From: CAVQYV01 sp963718295 [NCBI: uncultured Methylomirabilota bacterium] | GTDB taxonomy: Bacteria > Methylomirabilota > Methylomirabilia > CAVQYV01 | DNA: 64,000 bases | Direction of reading: 5' to 3' | NCBI GenBank assembly: GCA_963718295.1 | Contig: CAVQYV010000008.1 | Coordinates: 124,001-188,000 of the forward strand | Shown: positions 41,740-52,891 of the stretch, piece by piece | How the letters are laid out: every line of letters begins with the position of its first letter | Position numbering within the stretch: the first letter of the stretch is position 1 | Translations under genes and position numbers: made by a program | The notes under the pieces: generated by a model | What the model saw: the letters and a program-made list of their open reading frames with translations, nothing else | The model's database searches: none | What the model was told of the DNA's origin: nothing

Positions 41740-44403
41740 ATGGAGCTGATTGCAACTCACATCAATGCGGATTTCGATTCCGTCGCCTCGATGATGGCCG
41801 CCTCCAAGCTCTATCCCGGGGCCAAGCTGGTCTTCCCGGGGTCCCAGGAGCGAAATGTCCGTGAGTTTCTCCAGCACACCGGTTTTCCGCTTCTCTTTGA
41901 AAAGCTCAAAAGGTTGGATCTGTCCAAGGTGGATCGCTTGATCCTGGTAGATGCCAAGAGGGCAAGCCGGATTGGTCCCCTCCAAGAGCTCCTCTGCCGA
42001 GATAATCTGGAGATTTACATCTACGATCACCACCCGGCCCATCCCAAGGATATTTTGGGTACGATGGAGACTCTGGCTGAGGTCGGTGCCACCACCACCA
42101 TCCTCATCAGGTCCCTGAAGGAAAGAGAGATTCCCATCAATCCCCAGGAGGCAACCCTTCTCGCCCTGGGGATCTATGAGGAGACGGGTTTCTTCACTTT
42201 CACCTCCACCACGGAGGAGGATTTTTCGGCAGCCTCCTTCTGTCTATCGAAGGGGGCAGACCTGACCATGGTCTCCGACCATATCCGGAGAGAACTCACT
42301 GCCGAGCAAGTTTCCCTCCTCAGTGAACTGATCAGCTCCGCCGAGAGCTACTCGATCCATGGCGTTGAAGTGGTGATCAGTACGGCCTTCCTGGACAAAT
42401 ATGTGGGAGACCTGGCCCTGCTCACCCATAAACTCCGCGACCTGGAGAATATCAATGTCCTTTTCACCCTGGTGAGCATGGACAATCGCATTCATCTGGT
42501 GGCAAGAAGCCGGGTGGAAATGGTGGATGTGGGGGAGATTGCCTCGGCATTTGACGGAGGAGGGCATCCGACTGCGGCCTCGGCCACCATCAAGGAGATG
42601 ACGCTGATAGAGGCCAAAGAGAAGCTTCTTCGCCTTCTCAGGGAGCGGATTCGTCCCATGATCTATGCGCGGGATATCATGACTTCTCCGGTGAAGGCGA
42701 TCTCGGACCAGTCCACGGTGGAGGGAACTGGGCAGATCATGAACCGCTTTTCTATCAATTCTCTGCCGGTGATGCACCGGGGTGAACTGGCAGGACTGAT
42801 CAATCGGGAGACGATCGACCGGGCGCTCTATCACGGTCTTGGCGAATCCTCCGTGTCGGGATTCATGTTTGTCGATCCGCCCACGGTGAATCTGGACACC
42901 CCTCTGCCCCAGATTCAAAGGCTCATGGTGGAGTCCAATTTGGGGATCTTGCCCGTGGTGGAGCGGCGGCGCCTCGAAGGAGTCGTGACCCGCACCGATA
43001 TGCTGAGGTTGACCTATGAGGATTTGGTGAGGAGACCCACATTTCTTCACGAGGTCGAGAAGGACCTCGGCCCCTATTTCACCCGAAGCCTGATCAATCT
43101 TTTGAACAGCCGGGTCCCGCCATTTCTATTGTCCCTTCTCCGCAGAAGCGGCGAGGTGGCCGATGAGGCCGGAGCCTCCGTCTATGTGGTGGGGGGCTTT
43201 GTTCGCGATCTACTCCTGGGGGTGAAGAATCTGGATATCGATTTGGTGGTGGAAGGGGACGGCATAGCTTATGCGGAGAAGCTGAGTGCCTGCCTGGGAG
43301 GTCAGGTACGGAGTCATCCTAAATTCGGCACGGCGGTCATTACCGAAAAAGACGGATTCCGGATTGACGTGGCCACTGCCAGGGCGGAGTATTATGAGCA
43401 TCCGGCTGCCCTTCCAACGGTGGAGCATTCCTCCATCAAGACCGATCTGTATCGCAGGGATTTCACCATCAATACGATGGCGATCCGGCTCAACCTCCAC
43501 GATTTTGGGGAGATCATCGACTTCTTCGGCGGCCAGAGGGACCTTCGAAAGAAGACCATTCGGGCCCTTCATAACTTGAGCTTCGTGGAAGATCCTACGC
43601 GAATGATCCGGGCCGTTCGGTTTGAATCTCGTTTCGGTTTCAAGATCAGCCGAGATACGGAGCAATTGATCAGGAACGCGGCCAAGATGAGTCTTCTGGA
43701 TCGGGTTTCCGGGAGGAGGATCTTTGGGGAATTGTTGTTGATCTTTGGAGAGCCCCATCCCTCGGCGATCTTCCTCCGCCTGGAAGAGCTCCACCTCATG
43801 GATCTCCTATATCCAGGTTTCCACTTCGACCAGGCAAAAGCCAGCTCCTTTGCCCGGGTGGAAGAGGTCCTGGTCTGGTACCGGTTGCTCTATCGGAAGG
43901 AGCAGATCTCGATGGAGCAGATCCACTGCATGGCTTTGGTGGCAGATTTGGGTCCCTCTCAGGTGCGCAAGGTCATGAAGCGGCTGGACCTTCCTTCCAA
44001 GATGGCAGCCAGGATGCAGGCCGATCTGATGCATTTCCGGCGGTTGGCGAAGAAGCTGTCCCTGCGAGAAGATCGCTCCCCGAGCGGACTCTTTCGCCTT
44101 ATGGCAAAAAGCTCGACTGAGGCCCTCCTCCTTCTCATGGCCTTGTGCAAAGAGGAAAGGACCAAGAAGATCGTGAGCGATTACCTGACGATCTACTCCC
44201 GGACTGCCACCCACCTTCGGGGCAAGGACCTGAAGGCCCTTGGAGTCAAGGCGGGGCCCATCTACAGGAAGATGCTGAACACTTTGCTTTATGCCCGCAT
44301 AGACCGGAAGGTGGAGACGCGGGAGGAGGAGATGCGGCTCATTCAAAGGAAATTCAAGACCCATCTGCCTTCGCCTCCCGCTTCCATTTCTCGCCCCGCC
44401 TGA
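41740..44403 (+). CDS. tRNA nucleotidyltransferase (CCA/A-adding) fused to DHH and CBS domains
   Basis: An 887-residue multidomain protein. Residues 1-310 are a DHH/DHHA1 phosphoesterase-like domain (NADFDSVAS, YDHHPAH, GGGHPTAA). Residues about 310-430 are a CBS pair (ARDIMTSPV and TDMLR segments). Residues about 465-600 are the nucleotidyltransferase head (VGGFVRDLLLG, DIDLVVEGDG, RRDFTINTMA). The rest is the tRNA-binding body. In bacteria with split activities, such DHH-CBS fusions are A-adding enzymes that complete the 3' CCA end. Whether this one adds CCA or only A depends on a second homologue outside the window. Confidence 0.9.
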   Translation: MELIATHINADFDSVASMMAASKLYPGAKLVFPGSQERNVREFLQHTGFPLLFEKLKRLDLSKVDRLILVDAKRASRIGPLQELLCRDNLEIYIYDHHPAHPKDILGTMETLAEVGATTTILIRSLKEREIPINPQEATLLALGIYEETGFFTFTSTTEEDFSAASFCLSKGADLTMVSDHIRRELTAEQVSLLSELISSAESYSIHGVEVVISTAFLDKYVGDLALLTHKLRDLENINVLFTLVSMDNRIHLVARSRVEMVDVGEIASAFDGGGHPTAASATIKEMTLIEAKEKLLRLLRERIRPMIYARDIMTSPVKAISDQSTVEGTGQIMNRFSINSLPVMHRGELAGLINRETIDRALYHGLGESSVSGFMFVDPPTVNLDTPLPQIQRLMVESNLGILPVVERRRLEGVVTRTDMLRLTYEDLVRRPTFLHEVEKDLGPYFTRSLINLLNSRVPPFLLSLLRRSGEVADEAGASVYVVGGFVRDLLLGVKNLDIDLVVEGDGIAYAEKLSACLGGQVRSHPKFGTAVITEKDGFRIDVATARAEYYEHPAALPTVEHSSIKTDLYRRDFTINTMAIRLNLHDFGEIIDFFGGQRDLRKKTIRALHNLSFVEDPTRMIRAVRFESRFGFKISRDTEQLIRNAAKMSLLDRVSGRRIFGELLLIFGEPHPSAIFLRLEELHLMDLLYPGFHFDQAKASSFARVEEVLVWYRLLYRKEQISMEQIHCMALVADLGPSQVRKVMKRLDLPSKMAARMQADLMHFRRLAKKLSLREDRSPSGLFRLMAKSSTEALLLLMALCKEERTKKIVSDYLTIYSRTATHLRGKDLKALGVKAGPIYRKMLNTLLYARIDRKVETREEEMRLIQRKFKTHLPSPPASISRPA

Positions 44404-44414
44404 GGCTACCCTGA

Positions 44415-44443
44415 TTGACAAAGCAGGTTGGGTCTGCTACCTT
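44415..44443 (+). promoter_or_regulatory. Candidate extended -10 promoter for the site-2 protease gene
   Basis: TTGACA (44415-44420), 17 bases, then TACCTT (44438-44443) preceded by TGC. The same TGCTACCTT element at the same distance from TTGAC occurs before guaB, which strengthens both calls. Confidence 0.45.
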
Positions 44444-44478
44444 TTCCCAATTCCCCGAAGGGAGATCTTTGGCCTGTG

Positions 44479-45126
44479 ATGGGCAATATTGCGTCCAAGA
44501 TTGCTGAACTGAGCATCACCCTGCCCGCGGTGCTTCTTGCCATTACCGTCCATGAGTTCGCCCATGCCTGGCTGGCGAATCGTTTGGGCGACCCCACGGC
44601 ACGCCTTGCAGGGAGACTCAATCTCAACCCTTTTTCCCACCTGGATCTCATTGGAGGCCTGGCCCTCCTCATCTTCCATTTCGGGTGGGCGAAGCCAGTC
44701 CCCATCAATCCCCTCTACTTCAGGAATCCGAGGCGAGGTATCCTTTTGACCTCTTTGGCGGGGCCGCTTGCCAATCTCCTGACAGCAGGAATTGCGGCTT
44801 TGGGGTATCGGGGTCTAATCCTGCTGGTCCTCTCCCTATCCTCGCCCCCACCTCTTCTTCCCAAGGTCCTGGATCCCTTGATCAGGATGCTGATGATGGC
44901 GGTCATCATCAACGTGGCCCTATTTGTTTTTAATCTCCTGCCCATTCCTCCCTTGGATGGCTCGAAGGTCGTTATGGGACTTCTCCCGCCCGCCCAGGCG
45001 ACGGCCTTTGGAAGATTAGAACCCTATGGGATTTTCGTCCTGATGATCCTGATCCTGGTCGGGGCCATCGAAGCTGTGATCTGGACACCTGCCGCCTTGG
45101 TGATCCGTGTCCTAATCGGTACTTAG
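44479..45126 (+). CDS. Site-2 protease family (M50) membrane metalloprotease
   Basis: A 215-residue protein with about five membrane helices. The zinc site is HEFAH (about 23-27) in the membrane, with the third ligand Asp in LLPIPPLDGSKV (about 155-166). The short form without a PDZ domain is widespread next to trpS in Desulfobacterota and Firmicutes, and its substrate is unknown. The ATG at 44479 is preferred over the frame opening at 44428; a GTG directly before it is also possible. Confidence 0.85.
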   Translation: MGNIASKIAELSITLPAVLLAITVHEFAHAWLANRLGDPTARLAGRLNLNPFSHLDLIGGLALLIFHFGWAKPVPINPLYFRNPRRGILLTSLAGPLANLLTAGIAALGYRGLILLVLSLSSPPPLLPKVLDPLIRMLMMAVIINVALFVFNLLPIPPLDGSKVVMGLLPPAQATAFGRLEPYGIFVLMILILVGAIEAVIWTPAALVIRVLIGT

Positions 45127-45146
45127 AAAGGGGAGATTTTCATCTC

Positions 45147-46130
45147 ATGGAATTGAAACGGGTAGTAAGCGGAATGCGTCCCTCCGGGAAATTGCATTTG
45201 GGCCATCTGGTGGGCGCCCTGCAGAACTGGATGAGCCTTCAGGGCACCCATCAATGTTATTTCTTCGTGGCGGATTGGCATGCCTTGACCTCGGAATACG
45301 CCGATACCTCCCCAGTTAGGGAATACATTCGAGAGATCGCGATTGATTGGCTCAGCGCAGGCATCGATCCAGAGCAGGCTACCCTGTTCATTCAATCGCA
45401 GATTCCCGAGCATGCGGAATTTCACCTCCTCCTTTCTATGATTACCCCCCTCCCCTGGCTGGAGCGCAATCCCACTTACAAGGAGCAGTTGCAGGAGGTA
45501 GTCTCCAGGGATCTCTCGACCTACGGCTTCTTGGGGTATCCGGTCCTGCAAGCTGCGGACATCCTCATCTATAAGGCTCATTATGTCCCGGTGGGGGTGG
45601 ATCAGATGCCCCACGTCGAGCTGACGCGGGAGATAGCGCGGAGGTTCAATTCCCTTTACGGCGAAACCTTGGAGATTCCCGAAGGGTTGCTCACTCAATT
45701 TCCCAAGGTTCCAGGGGTCGATGGTCGCAAGATGAGCAAGAGCTATCAGAATTTCATCCTGCTTTCTGACTCCCCCGAGGAGATCCGGGGCAAGGTAAGA
45801 CCGATGGTAACCGATCCTGCTCGGGCCCGGAGGAATGATCCCGGCAACCCGGATGTCTGTCCGGTCTTCGATCTCCATCGGGTCTTCACCCCTTCACCGG
45901 AACATCCGGCATTGATCCAAGGCTGCCGGACTGCCGGCATTGGATGTCTGGACTGCAAAGAGGTGCTTCTCGGGTATCTCATCGGCTCAGTGGAGGGAAT
46001 CTATGCCCGAAGACAGGAGCTGGCCAGGAATCCCCAGCGCATTGAGGAGATCCTAAAGGAAGGATCGCGGAAGGCGCGGCGAGAGGCAGCCTTGACCCTG
46101 AGTCAGGTCAAAGAGGCGATGCGAATATAG
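45147..46130 (+). CDS. trpS: Tryptophanyl-tRNA synthetase
   Basis: A 327-residue class I synthetase that charges tRNA-Trp. The HIGH-like motif is HLGH in [11 protein letters not shown] (about 13-23) and the KMSKS motif is [11 protein letters not shown] (about 193-203). [15 protein letters not shown] is the dimer/substrate segment. AAAGGGGAG lies before the ATG. Length is normal. It is 20 bases after the protease gene and probably on the same transcript. Confidence 0.95.
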   Translation: MELKRVVSGMRPSGKLHLGHLVGALQNWMSLQGTHQCYFFVADWHALTSEYADTSPVREYIREIAIDWLSAGIDPEQATLFIQSQIPEHAEFHLLLSMITPLPWLERNPTYKEQLQEVVSRDLSTYGFLGYPVLQAADILIYKAHYVPVGVDQMPHVELTREIARRFNSLYGETLEIPEGLLTQFPKVPGVDGRKMSKSYQNFILLSDSPEEIRGKVRPMVTDPARARRNDPGNPDVCPVFDLHRVFTPSPEHPALIQGCRTAGIGCLDCKEVLLGYLIGSVEGIYARRQELARNPQRIEEILKEGSRKARREAALTLSQVKEAMRI

Positions 46131-46145
46131 GATGCCTGCATGGGC

Positions 46146-46174
46146 TTGACCCTGAGGAAGGGGTATGCTACCTT
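46146..46174 (+). promoter_or_regulatory. Candidate extended -10 promoter for guaB
   Basis: TTGACC (46146-46151), 17 bases, then TACCTT (46169-46174) preceded by TGC, 34 bases before guaB. It matches the element at 44415-44443 in both boxes and spacing. Confidence 0.45.
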
Positions 46175-46207
46175 GCTGGAAAAGGGAAAGGAATCAGGAC
46201 CGATCTT

Positions 46208-47668
46208 ATGTTTCAAGATCCATTAGAAGAAGGCCTCTCTTTTGACGACATCCTCGTGCTCCCGGCCAGGTCGGAGGTCTTGCCCCAAGACGTGGAGATC
46301 TCTACCCGCCTGACTCGGGAGATTCGAATCAACACCCCGATCGTCAGCGCAGCAATGGATACGGTAACGGAGTCCGGGATGGCCATTGCCTTAGCCCAGG
46401 AGGGGGGAATCGGGATCATCCATCGGGCTCTCTCTCCCTCGGAACAGGCCGCTGAGGCAGACAAGGTCAAAAAATCGGAGAGCGGCATGATCAGGGATCC
46501 CATCACCGTCTCCCCCGACCAGAAGATCGCGGAAGTCTTGAAAATCATGGAGCGGTATCACATCTCCGGGGTCCCGGTCACCGAAAAGGGGAAGTTGGTG
46601 GGGATTTTGACCAACCGAGATCTGCGCTTTGAAACGCGGATGGACCTCCAGGTTTCGCAGGTCATGACCAAGGAAAATCTCATCACCGTCCCGGTGGGCA
46701 CAACATTGGAGGCGGCGAAGGAGATCCTTCATCGCCATCGCATCGAGAAGCTGCTGGTGGTGGATGATGATTTTCACCTGCGCGGTCTGATCACGATCAA
46801 GGACATCCAGAAACGGATCAAGTACCCGAATGCCTGCAAGGATGAGATGGGGAGGTTGCGGGTGGGTGCAGCCATCGGGACCGGAGAGGAAGGGCTGGAG
46901 AGGGCAGAGTTGCTCCTCAGGGCCGGCGTCGATCTGTTGGTGATCGATACCGCCCATGGCCATTCCCTGGGGGTGATTCAGGCGGTGAGATCCGTCAAGA
47001 AACGATTCCCGGATATTCCGTTGATTGCCGGGAACATTGCCACCGCGGAAGCGGCTGAGGAATTGATAGCGGCCGGGGTCGATGGCCTGAAGGTGGGAAT
47101 GGGCCCCGGCTCCATTTGTACTACCAGGATCATCGCGGGAGCGGGGGTCCCTCAGGTGACTGCAATCCACCAGTGTGCTTCCGTAGCCAATAGGAAGTCC
47201 ATACCGATCATCGCCGATGGAGGAATCAAATTCTCCGGAGATATCACCAAGGCGATTGCTGCGGGGGCCTCTTCGGTGATGATTGGCGGCATCTTCGCGG
47301 GAACCGATGAAAGCCCTGGGGAAACGGTCCTCTTTCAAGGAAGAAGTTACAAGGTATATCGTGGTATGGGCTCGTTGGGCGCCATGCAGCGAGGGGGTGG
47401 GGACCGGTACTACCAAACTGAGGTGGAAGAGAGGAAACTGGTGCCCGAGGGCATTGAAGGGAGGGTTCCCTACAAAGGATCGCTGGCCGCCGTCGTTTAC
47501 CAATTGGTTGGAGGTCTACGGGCAGGAATGGGCTATTGTGGCTGCCGAACGATCGAAGAGCTGCGGAGCCATGCGAAGTTCATCAAGATCTCTCCCTTGG
47601 GCCTCAAGGAAAGTCATGTCCATGATGTGATCATCACCAGGGAAGCGCCCAACTACCGGCTGGAATAG
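46208..47668 (+). CDS. guaB: IMP dehydrogenase
   Basis: A 486-residue enzyme that oxidises IMP to XMP with NAD, the committed step to GMP. The barrel is interrupted by a CBS pair (about 95-205; [13 protein letters not shown]). The catalytic loop GSICTTR holds the active Cys (about 300-306), and the flap is [16 protein letters not shown]. All segments are complete. The next gene, guaA, carries out the following step. Confidence 0.96.
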   Translation: MFQDPLEEGLSFDDILVLPARSEVLPQDVEISTRLTREIRINTPIVSAAMDTVTESGMAIALAQEGGIGIIHRALSPSEQAAEADKVKKSESGMIRDPITVSPDQKIAEVLKIMERYHISGVPVTEKGKLVGILTNRDLRFETRMDLQVSQVMTKENLITVPVGTTLEAAKEILHRHRIEKLLVVDDDFHLRGLITIKDIQKRIKYPNACKDEMGRLRVGAAIGTGEEGLERAELLLRAGVDLLVIDTAHGHSLGVIQAVRSVKKRFPDIPLIAGNIATAEAAEELIAAGVDGLKVGMGPGSICTTRIIAGAGVPQVTAIHQCASVANRKSIPIIADGGIKFSGDITKAIAAGASSVMIGGIFAGTDESPGETVLFQGRSYKVYRGMGSLGAMQRGGGDRYYQTEVEERKLVPEGIEGRVPYKGSLAAVVYQLVGGLRAGMGYCGCRTIEELRSHAKFIKISPLGLKESHVHDVIITREAPNYRLE

Positions 47669-47845
47669 ACAATAGACTGGCGGGAAGGTCACATCCGAAG
47701 TTCTTCGAAGTTGAGGTTTCAGCGCTCAGGGGATGAGGGGAGCCGGCAAATGATTAGATAGACGTGGGCCGATTTTCTTCTCATCCCAACTCACCCATTT
47801 TCCACTCCTGGCTCTTTATCGACCTGATTGCCATAAGGTATCGCC

Positions 47846-49390
47846 GTGGCAGACATCCATGCAGAAAAAGTAGCGATTCTCGATTTCGGCTCTCAATACA
47901 CCCAGCTCATCGCCCGATGCGTCCGAGAGGCGAAGGTGTATTGCGAGATCTTTCCTTACCATACTCCGTTGGCGACCCTTTCCAATCTGTCTCCCCGGGG
48001 CCTCATCCTGTCCGGGGGACCCTCGAGCATCTATGAGCCGAACGCACCGGTCTGTGAACCGGCCCTCTTTGATCTTCCGATTCCCATCCTGGGGATCTGT
48101 TACGGAATGCAGCTGATGGCTCATTTGCTGGGAGGAAAGGTCTCCGGCCACGACCACCGCGAATATGGGCGGACTCAGTTCTTCGTTGATGAACCGGGAG
48201 ATCTCTTCCATGGTTTGCCTGCCGAGTTGGCGGTCTGGATGAGCCACCAGGATCAGATTGTCCATATGCCACCGGGGTTTTCGGCGATCGGGCATACGGT
48301 GAACACGAAACTGGCGGCCATTCGAAGGGGAAGACACCTTTTCGGCCTCCAGTTCCACCCGGAGGTTGTGCATACCCCGCAGGGGAAAAAGATCCTGAGG
48401 AACTTCCTCTACCGTATCTGTGGTTGTTCGGGGGGATGGGATATGAAGGCCTTCGTGGAGTCCTCGGTGGCCCATATCCGGAGTCGGATCGGGAGGGAGA
48501 AGGTGATCACGGCCCTGAGTGGCGGGGTGGACTCCTCCGTGGTCGCCCTCCTGGTGCATCGGGCGGTGGGCGATCAATTGACTTGCATCTTCGTGGATAA
48601 TGGTCTGATGCGCAAATCAGAGGTAGAGACGATCGCTTCGGCCTTTGCCCAACATTTCCATCTCCGAGTTCGCTCGGTTCAAGCCAAGCGGCGCTTTCTG
48701 GAGAAGATCGGGGGGATCATGGATCCGGAGGAGAAACGGAGGAGGATTGGGGAGGAATTCGTTCGGATCTTCGAGGAAGAGGCGGCCCAATTGGGAGGAG
48801 TCTCGTATTTGGCGCAGGGAACTCTCTATCCGGATGTGATCGAGAGCACCTCGGTCAGGGGGCCCTCCTCCACCATCAAGACGCACCATAATGTGGGAGG
48901 CCTCCCGGAGAGGATGAGTTTCTCCCTGGTGGAGCCTCTGCGGGAGCTGTTCAAGGATGAAGTGAGAGAAGTGGGTCGCGAATTGGGGCTTCCCGAGGAA
49001 ATCCTCAATAGACACCCGTTCCCCGGTCCCGGGCTGGCGGTTCGCATCTTGGGCGAGGTGACGGAGGAGCGGCTGCAGATCCTCAGAGAGGCAGACTGGA
49101 TCATGGAGGAAGAAATCAAGAGGGCAGGCCTGTACCATCAATTGTGGCAGGCTTTTGTCGTTCTCCTTCCTGTAAGGAGCGTAGGGGTGATGGGAGATGG
49201 ACGGACCTACGAAAATGTGGCGGCCATCCGGGCGGTCACCAGCTCGGATGGGATGACGGCCGACTGGGCCCGCTTGCCCTACGAGGTCATGGCCCAACTT
49301 TCGAGTCGGATCACGAACGAAGTGAAGGGGATCAATCGGGTCGTCTATGACATCACCAGCAAGCCGCCGAGTACCATCGAGTGGGAGTGA
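47846..49390 (+). CDS. guaA: GMP synthase (glutamine-hydrolysing)
   Basis: A 514-residue enzyme that converts XMP to GMP. The class I glutamine amidotransferase domain (1-190) has the nucleophile Cys in GICYGMQL (about 77-84) and the His-Glu pair in LQFHPEV. The ATP pyrophosphatase domain has the P-loop [12 protein letters not shown] (about 217-228), and the dimerisation domain ends with the canonical KPPSTIEWE. The start is GTG with ATAAGG upstream. The 177-base gap after guaB (47669-47845) shows no clear terminator or promoter. Confidence 0.96.
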   Translation: MADIHAEKVAILDFGSQYTQLIARCVREAKVYCEIFPYHTPLATLSNLSPRGLILSGGPSSIYEPNAPVCEPALFDLPIPILGICYGMQLMAHLLGGKVSGHDHREYGRTQFFVDEPGDLFHGLPAELAVWMSHQDQIVHMPPGFSAIGHTVNTKLAAIRRGRHLFGLQFHPEVVHTPQGKKILRNFLYRICGCSGGWDMKAFVESSVAHIRSRIGREKVITALSGGVDSSVVALLVHRAVGDQLTCIFVDNGLMRKSEVETIASAFAQHFHLRVRSVQAKRRFLEKIGGIMDPEEKRRRIGEEFVRIFEEEAAQLGGVSYLAQGTLYPDVIESTSVRGPSSTIKTHHNVGGLPERMSFSLVEPLRELFKDEVREVGRELGLPEEILNRHPFPGPGLAVRILGEVTEERLQILREADWIMEEEIKRAGLYHQLWQAFVVLLPVRSVGVMGDGRTYENVAAIRAVTSSDGMTADWARLPYEVMAQLSSRITNEVKGINRVVYDITSKPPSTIEWE

Positions 49391-49445
49391 GATCTGCTCA
49401 TCGGATGGAGTAGAATGTCTTAGCTGTTGATCGTTGGGAGCTTCT

Positions 49446-52400
49446 ATGCAACATTCGGATTTCGTTCACCTTCATGTCCATTCTCAATACAGCCTCCTGG
49501 ACGGCGCGTGCCATCTGGAGCGCCTCATCGCCAAGGCGAAAGAGCATCGGATGCCGGCACTGGCCGTTACCGACCATGGAAATATGTTTGGGGCCATTGA
49601 CTTCTATCATCGTGCCATGAGTCAGGGCATCAAGCCCATCATCGGCTGTGAAGTCTACGTGGCCCCTGGCAGCCGCTTCGACCGGGTCTCTCCGGGAGGG
49701 GCCCAGGATGCATCCTATCACCTCACCGTCCTGGCCAAAGACCACCATGGTTATCAGAACCTGATGAAGCTGGTCACCCTGGGTTATCTGGAGGGCTTCT
49801 ACTACAAGCCACGAATCGACAAGGAGACGTTGGCCCAACACCACGAGGGCCTGCTGGCCCTTTCCGGGTGCCTGAAGGGGGAAATGGCCAGCCTGCTGGC
49901 AGTGGGAAGGGAAGAGAAAGCCATGGCGGCTGCCCAGGAATATCGGGAGATATTGGGAGATGGGAACTTCTATCTGGAGATTCAGGATCAGGGAATCAAG
50001 GGACAGCGGGAGATCGACCAGGCATTGATTCGCATGGGGAAGGCTCTCGATCTTCCCCTGGTGTGCACCAATGATGTCCACTACTTGCTGGCCCAGGATG
50101 CCAAGGCGCACGACCTCCTCCTTTGCATCCAGACCGGGAAAACAGTCAGGGATGAGGACCGCCTCCGACTCTCTTCGGAAGAGTTCTTCTTCAAGTCCCC
50201 CCAGGAGATGCGCAGTCTTTTTCAGGAGATCCCCCAGGCCTTGATGAATACGGTAGAGATCGCGGAACGGTGCAATCTGGACCTCTCCTTCGAGAGGACC
50301 TACCTCCCCCATTATCAGGTTCCGGAAGGCTTCAGCCTGGACAGCTATCTTGCCCATCTGGCGTCCGAAGGGGCGCAATCTCGCTATGGGACGATCACTC
50401 CTGCCATACAGGAGCGGTTGGGCCTGGAGCTTTCCGTGATAGAGAAAGCACACTATGCGGGCTATTTCCTGGTGGTGTGGGACTTCATACGATTTGCCCG
50501 GGAAAAGAAGATACCCATAGGACCGGGCAGGGGTTCAGCGGCCGGCTCGGTGGTGGCCTATTCTTTGGGAATTACCGGGATTGACCCTTTGCGCTATGGG
50601 TTGTTCTTCGAGAGATTCCTGAATCCGGAGCGAATCAGCATGCCTGACATCGATATCGACTTTTGCGATGAAAGGCGGGACGAGGTCATCGATTATGTGA
50701 CCCACAAATATGGCTCCGAGAATGTGGCCCAGATCGTCACCTTTGCCACCCTGGGGGCAAAGGCCATCATTCGGGATGTGGGGCGGGCCATGGGTATGCC
50801 CTATTCCGAGGTCGATAAGATTGCCAAGCTGGTGCCTCCCGCCTTGAATATCACCCTGGATGAGGCCTTGACCCAGAGTCCTCAGCTCCGCAAGCTCGCG
50901 GAGGTAGGATCCGAGGTGAATGAGCTTGTCTCCGTCGCCCGCACTTTGGAGGGCCTCACTCGCCATGCCTCCACCCATGCAGCAGGGGTAGTCATCTCCG
51001 GTCGACCCCTCATCGAACACTGTCCTCTCTACAAGGGGAGCCGGGGAGAAATCACGACCCAATATGCCATGCTCGATCTGGAGAAGATCGGGCTCTTGAA
51101 GGTAGATTTCCTGGGGCTTCGCACCCTGACCGTCATCTCCCACACCCTGGATCTCATCTCCCAGACCCGGAAATGAGAGGGTGCCCATAGAGGAGATTCC
51201 CCTGGATGATCCTGCGACCTTTCAACTCTTGGGGGAGGCAAGGACCGCAGGGATCTTCCAGCTGGAAAGCAGTGGAATGCAGGACCTTTTGCGCAAGCTG
51301 AAACCGGGGAGAATGGAGGATATCATTGCATTGGTGGCCCTCTACCGCCCGGGGCCCATGAATATGATCGACGATTTCATCCAGAGGAGGCACGGAAAGG
51401 TGAAGGTCCGCTATGACCATCCGGCCATGGAGAAGGTGCTGCAGGAGACCTACGGCATTATGGTCTACCAGGAGCAGGTCATGCAGATCGCCTCCGAGTT
51501 GGCCGGATTCAGCCTGGGAGAGGCGGATATTCTCCGGAGGGCCATGGGAAAGAAAGATCCGGAGATGATGGATCGACAGCGCAAGAAGTTCCTCCAGGGT
51601 GCCAAGGGCCGCGGGATTTCGGAGGGCAAGGCGGAGAAAATCTTCGATCAGATGACCCAGTTCGCTGGGTACGGATTCAACAAGTCCCATGCCGCCGCCT
51701 ATGCGATGATTGCCTATCGGACGGCTTACCTCAAGGCCAATTACCCAGTAGAATTCATGACGGCACTCCTCACCTCGGAACGGGAGAATACAGACAAGAT
51801 CGTGAAGTATTTTGAAGAATGCCGTCAAATGAAGATTTCCGTCCTGCCTCCCGATATCAATCGATCGGGGAGCTATTTCCAGGTGGAGGGAGATGAGATC
51901 CGTTTCGGGCTGGCGGCGGTGAAGAACGTGGGAGAGACTGCTATACAGGCAATCTTGTCCGCCCGTTCCCACCAGGGAAGCTTTGCCTCGCTTTTCGATC
52001 TCTGCGAGTCCGTGGATCTCCGAGTGGTGAATCGGAGGGTCATTGAGAGCCTCATCAAATCTGGCGCCCTGGATTGGTTGGGAGGCAAGAGGTCTCAGAT
52101 GGCGGCATCCTTGGATCGGGCAATGGAGATGGGCTCCTCTCTGCAGAGATCCAAAATGGAAGGACAGAGGTCTCTCTTGGACCTGATCGCGAAAGACGAG
52201 GGAGTCTCAAAGAGGGTCCCCGATCTTCCCGAATTGGAGGAATGGCCCGCCACCCAAGTGCTGGCGATGGAGAAAGAGGTTTTGGGGTTTTACCTGAGCG
52301 GCCACCCGTTGCGCGATTTCGAGGATCAGATCAAAAGGTGGGCCACCTGCAACATCATCGATCTCTCCGCGGCGAAGGATAAAGACCGGTTAACCCTTTG

Positions 52401-52881
52401 TGGCGTTGTGGGAAATGTCAAGAAGATCCAGACTAAGAATGGAGGACAGATGGCATTCATGAGCCTGGAGGATCTCTCGGGATCGGTTGAGGTCGTTGTA
52501 TTTCCGGAGGTCTACGCGGATGCTGCGCCCTTCTTGGTCAGGGATTTACCCCTGATGGTGGTGGGAAATGTGGATATCACCGAGGATGCGATCAAGGTAT
52601 TGGCCCAGGAGATCTCCCCTCTTTCCGAGGGCAGGCGGAAAAGCTCCTCCAGGGCGGATGTGTATTTGAAGCATCCCGGTGGCCCCCCCCACCTTCTGGT
52701 GGATTTGCGAGAGATCTTGGGTCGCCATGCAGGGGAATGTCCGGTTTTCCTCCACATCGCCTCAGATCAGGGAAGAGAAACGGTCGTCGCTGCCGGAAAC
52801 CGCTTCCTGGTTTCTCCGGATGAGGGGCTAAAGAGGGAACTGGAAGCACTGTTAGGGGATGAATGCGTAAGGTTTGCCTGA
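49446..52881 (+). pseudogene. dnaE: DNA polymerase III alpha subunit, interrupted by one frameshift
   Basis: The replicative polymerase is complete in content but split. The first part (49446 to the TGA at 51174-51176) holds the PHP domain (HLHVHSQYSLLDG) and the palm with catalytic aspartates in PDIDIDFCDERR. The second part (open from GTG 51181) continues with IEEIPLDDPATF through the fingers and the OB domain. Deleting one A from the AAA at 51171-51173 would give QTRNERVPIEEIPLDD, matching the family, with about 1,145 residues. Because dnaE is essential, a sequencing error is the first explanation, then a real mutation with a second copy elsewhere. GGGAG precedes ATG 49446. Confidence 0.9.
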
Positions 52882-52891
52882 GGGAGAAGAA

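Noticed and set aside
46391-47503. 370-codon open frame opposite guaB
   Set aside because: Antisense shadow of a highly conserved gene; the product is Gly/His/Arg-rich with no motif.
51160-51185. Programmed +1 frameshift in dnaE
   Set aside because: No known slippery signal or stimulatory structure is visible, and removing one A restores a textbook sequence. A one-base insertion is simpler, so this is kept only as an alternative.
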